A DNA stretch of 64,000 bases from Denitrificimonas caeni DSM 24390 (lineage in GTDB: Bacteria; Pseudomonadota; Gammaproteobacteria; Pseudomonadales; Pseudomonadaceae): contig NZ_ATXQ01000001.1 in the NCBI RefSeq assembly GCF_000421765.1, positions 62,001 through 126,000 of the forward strand, written 5' to 3'. The number at the start of each line of letters is the position of its first letter. Position 1 is the first letter of the stretch. Under the pieces are notes generated by a model. It was not told where the DNA came from and did not search any database. It saw only the letters and a program-made list of their open reading frames with translations. The position numbers were made by a program, and so were the translations under genes. Shown here in pieces: positions 63,784 through 64,000 of this stretch.

Positions 63784-64000
63784 TTAAGCACCTAATGCAG
63801 CCGCATCTTTAACCACACAAGCAAAAAAGTCAGCCAACGCCACCAGTTCCATGTCATGCAGCGCTTGCGCATCCAACTGTCCTGATTCTAAACCGGGCAA
63901 AGTTCGAGTTGCGCACGCATCGGCGACAACGGTGCTTTGATAACTCAAGTCTTTAGCGGCGCGCACCGTAGCACTGACGCACATGTGCGTCATAAACCCA
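63784..64000 (-). CDS. Cysteine hydrolase / isochorismatase-like protein, C-terminal part
   Basis: The frame enters from the right edge and ends in TAA at 63784. The visible part reads GFMTHMCVSATVRAAKDLSY, the catalytic-cysteine motif of the isochorismatase-like hydrolases (cysteine in THMC), then VVADACATRTLPG and a C-terminal ALHDMELVALADFFACVV. About 72 residues are seen; the N-terminal two thirds lie outside the window. Members include nicotinamidases and N-carbamoyl hydrolases; the substrate cannot be told. Confidence 0.88.
   Translation of the reverse strand, partial: GFMTHMCVSATVRAAKDLSYQSTVVADACATRTLPGLESGQLDAQALHDMELVALADFFACVVKDAAALGA

Overview
The window looks like a chromosomal segment of a gammaproteobacterium of the Pseudomonadaceae. 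The gene families and several local orders are Pseudomonas-like: fimT/fimU-pilV-pilW-pilX-pilY1-pilY2-pilE, nth followed by a PA3496-type small gene, a GntR regulator next to smc, lctP with lldEFG and a fused Dld under a FadR-type LldR, and Pseudomonas-type REP palindromes. Base composition is visibly lower in GC than classic Pseudomonas (not computed), and several usual neighbourhoods are broken up (rne away from rluC, smc without zipA/ligA, nrdR-ribD downstream instead of upstream of the riboflavin operon). A low-GC Pseudomonas relative such as the Thiopseudomonas/Denitrificimonas type is my inference.

Layout. 1-7744 (minus strand) is an O-antigen/polysaccharide locus: wzz, the anti-terminator gene rfaH, then a leader with a perfect ops element, then rfbB-rfbD-rfbA-rfbC, a Wzx flippase and a truncated membrane protein that is probably the Wzy polymerase. 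7966-11538 (minus) holds an S49 peptidase, a HAD phosphatase, an MNT/HEPN toxin-antitoxin pair and rluC. 11642-20236 is the lactate-utilisation locus: divergent lldR, then lctP-lldE-lldF-lldG-dld on the plus strand, with a promoter and LldR operator visible. 20278-28936 (minus) holds a NERD-domain UvrD-like helicase, azlCD, a diguanylate cyclase, smc and a GntR regulator.

29324-33821 (plus) holds mscS, nth, a PA3496-like small gene, an MBL/beta-CASP hydrolase and a DGC-family zinc protein preceded by FNR/ANR-type boxes. 33901-40874 (minus) is the type IV minor pilin cluster with pilY1, divergent from a second membrane diguanylate cyclase. 42946-48165 (plus) holds rne with a long leader, a nitronate monooxygenase-like gene and a GNAT gene. 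48261-49848 (minus) holds a remnant of an old-yellow-enzyme gene, a MaoC hydratase and an alpha/beta hydrolase. fadD (plus) follows. 52201-62498 (minus) holds a small conserved-looking protein, xerD, speA, ribD, nrdR, a retropepsin-like protease and the FMN-riboswitch-led operon ribE-ribB(X)-ribH-nusB-thiL-pgpA. A small lipoprotein and the 3' end of a cysteine hydrolase close the window.

The most notable points are the in-frame expansion of rfbB by a dispersed palindromic repeat plus four 21-bp tandem units, the textbook RfaH/ops pair controlling that same operon, repeat arrays grown from REP-like sequence (61-bp units at 52560; 35-bp units at 31447), an MNT/HEPN insertion, a RibB protein whose GTP cyclohydrolase II half lacks its zinc cysteines, and a DGC-family gene behind a perfect anaerobic-regulator box. 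I saw no tRNA, rRNA, CRISPR array, intact insertion sequence or prophage. Nothing here is convincingly a wholly undescribed system.
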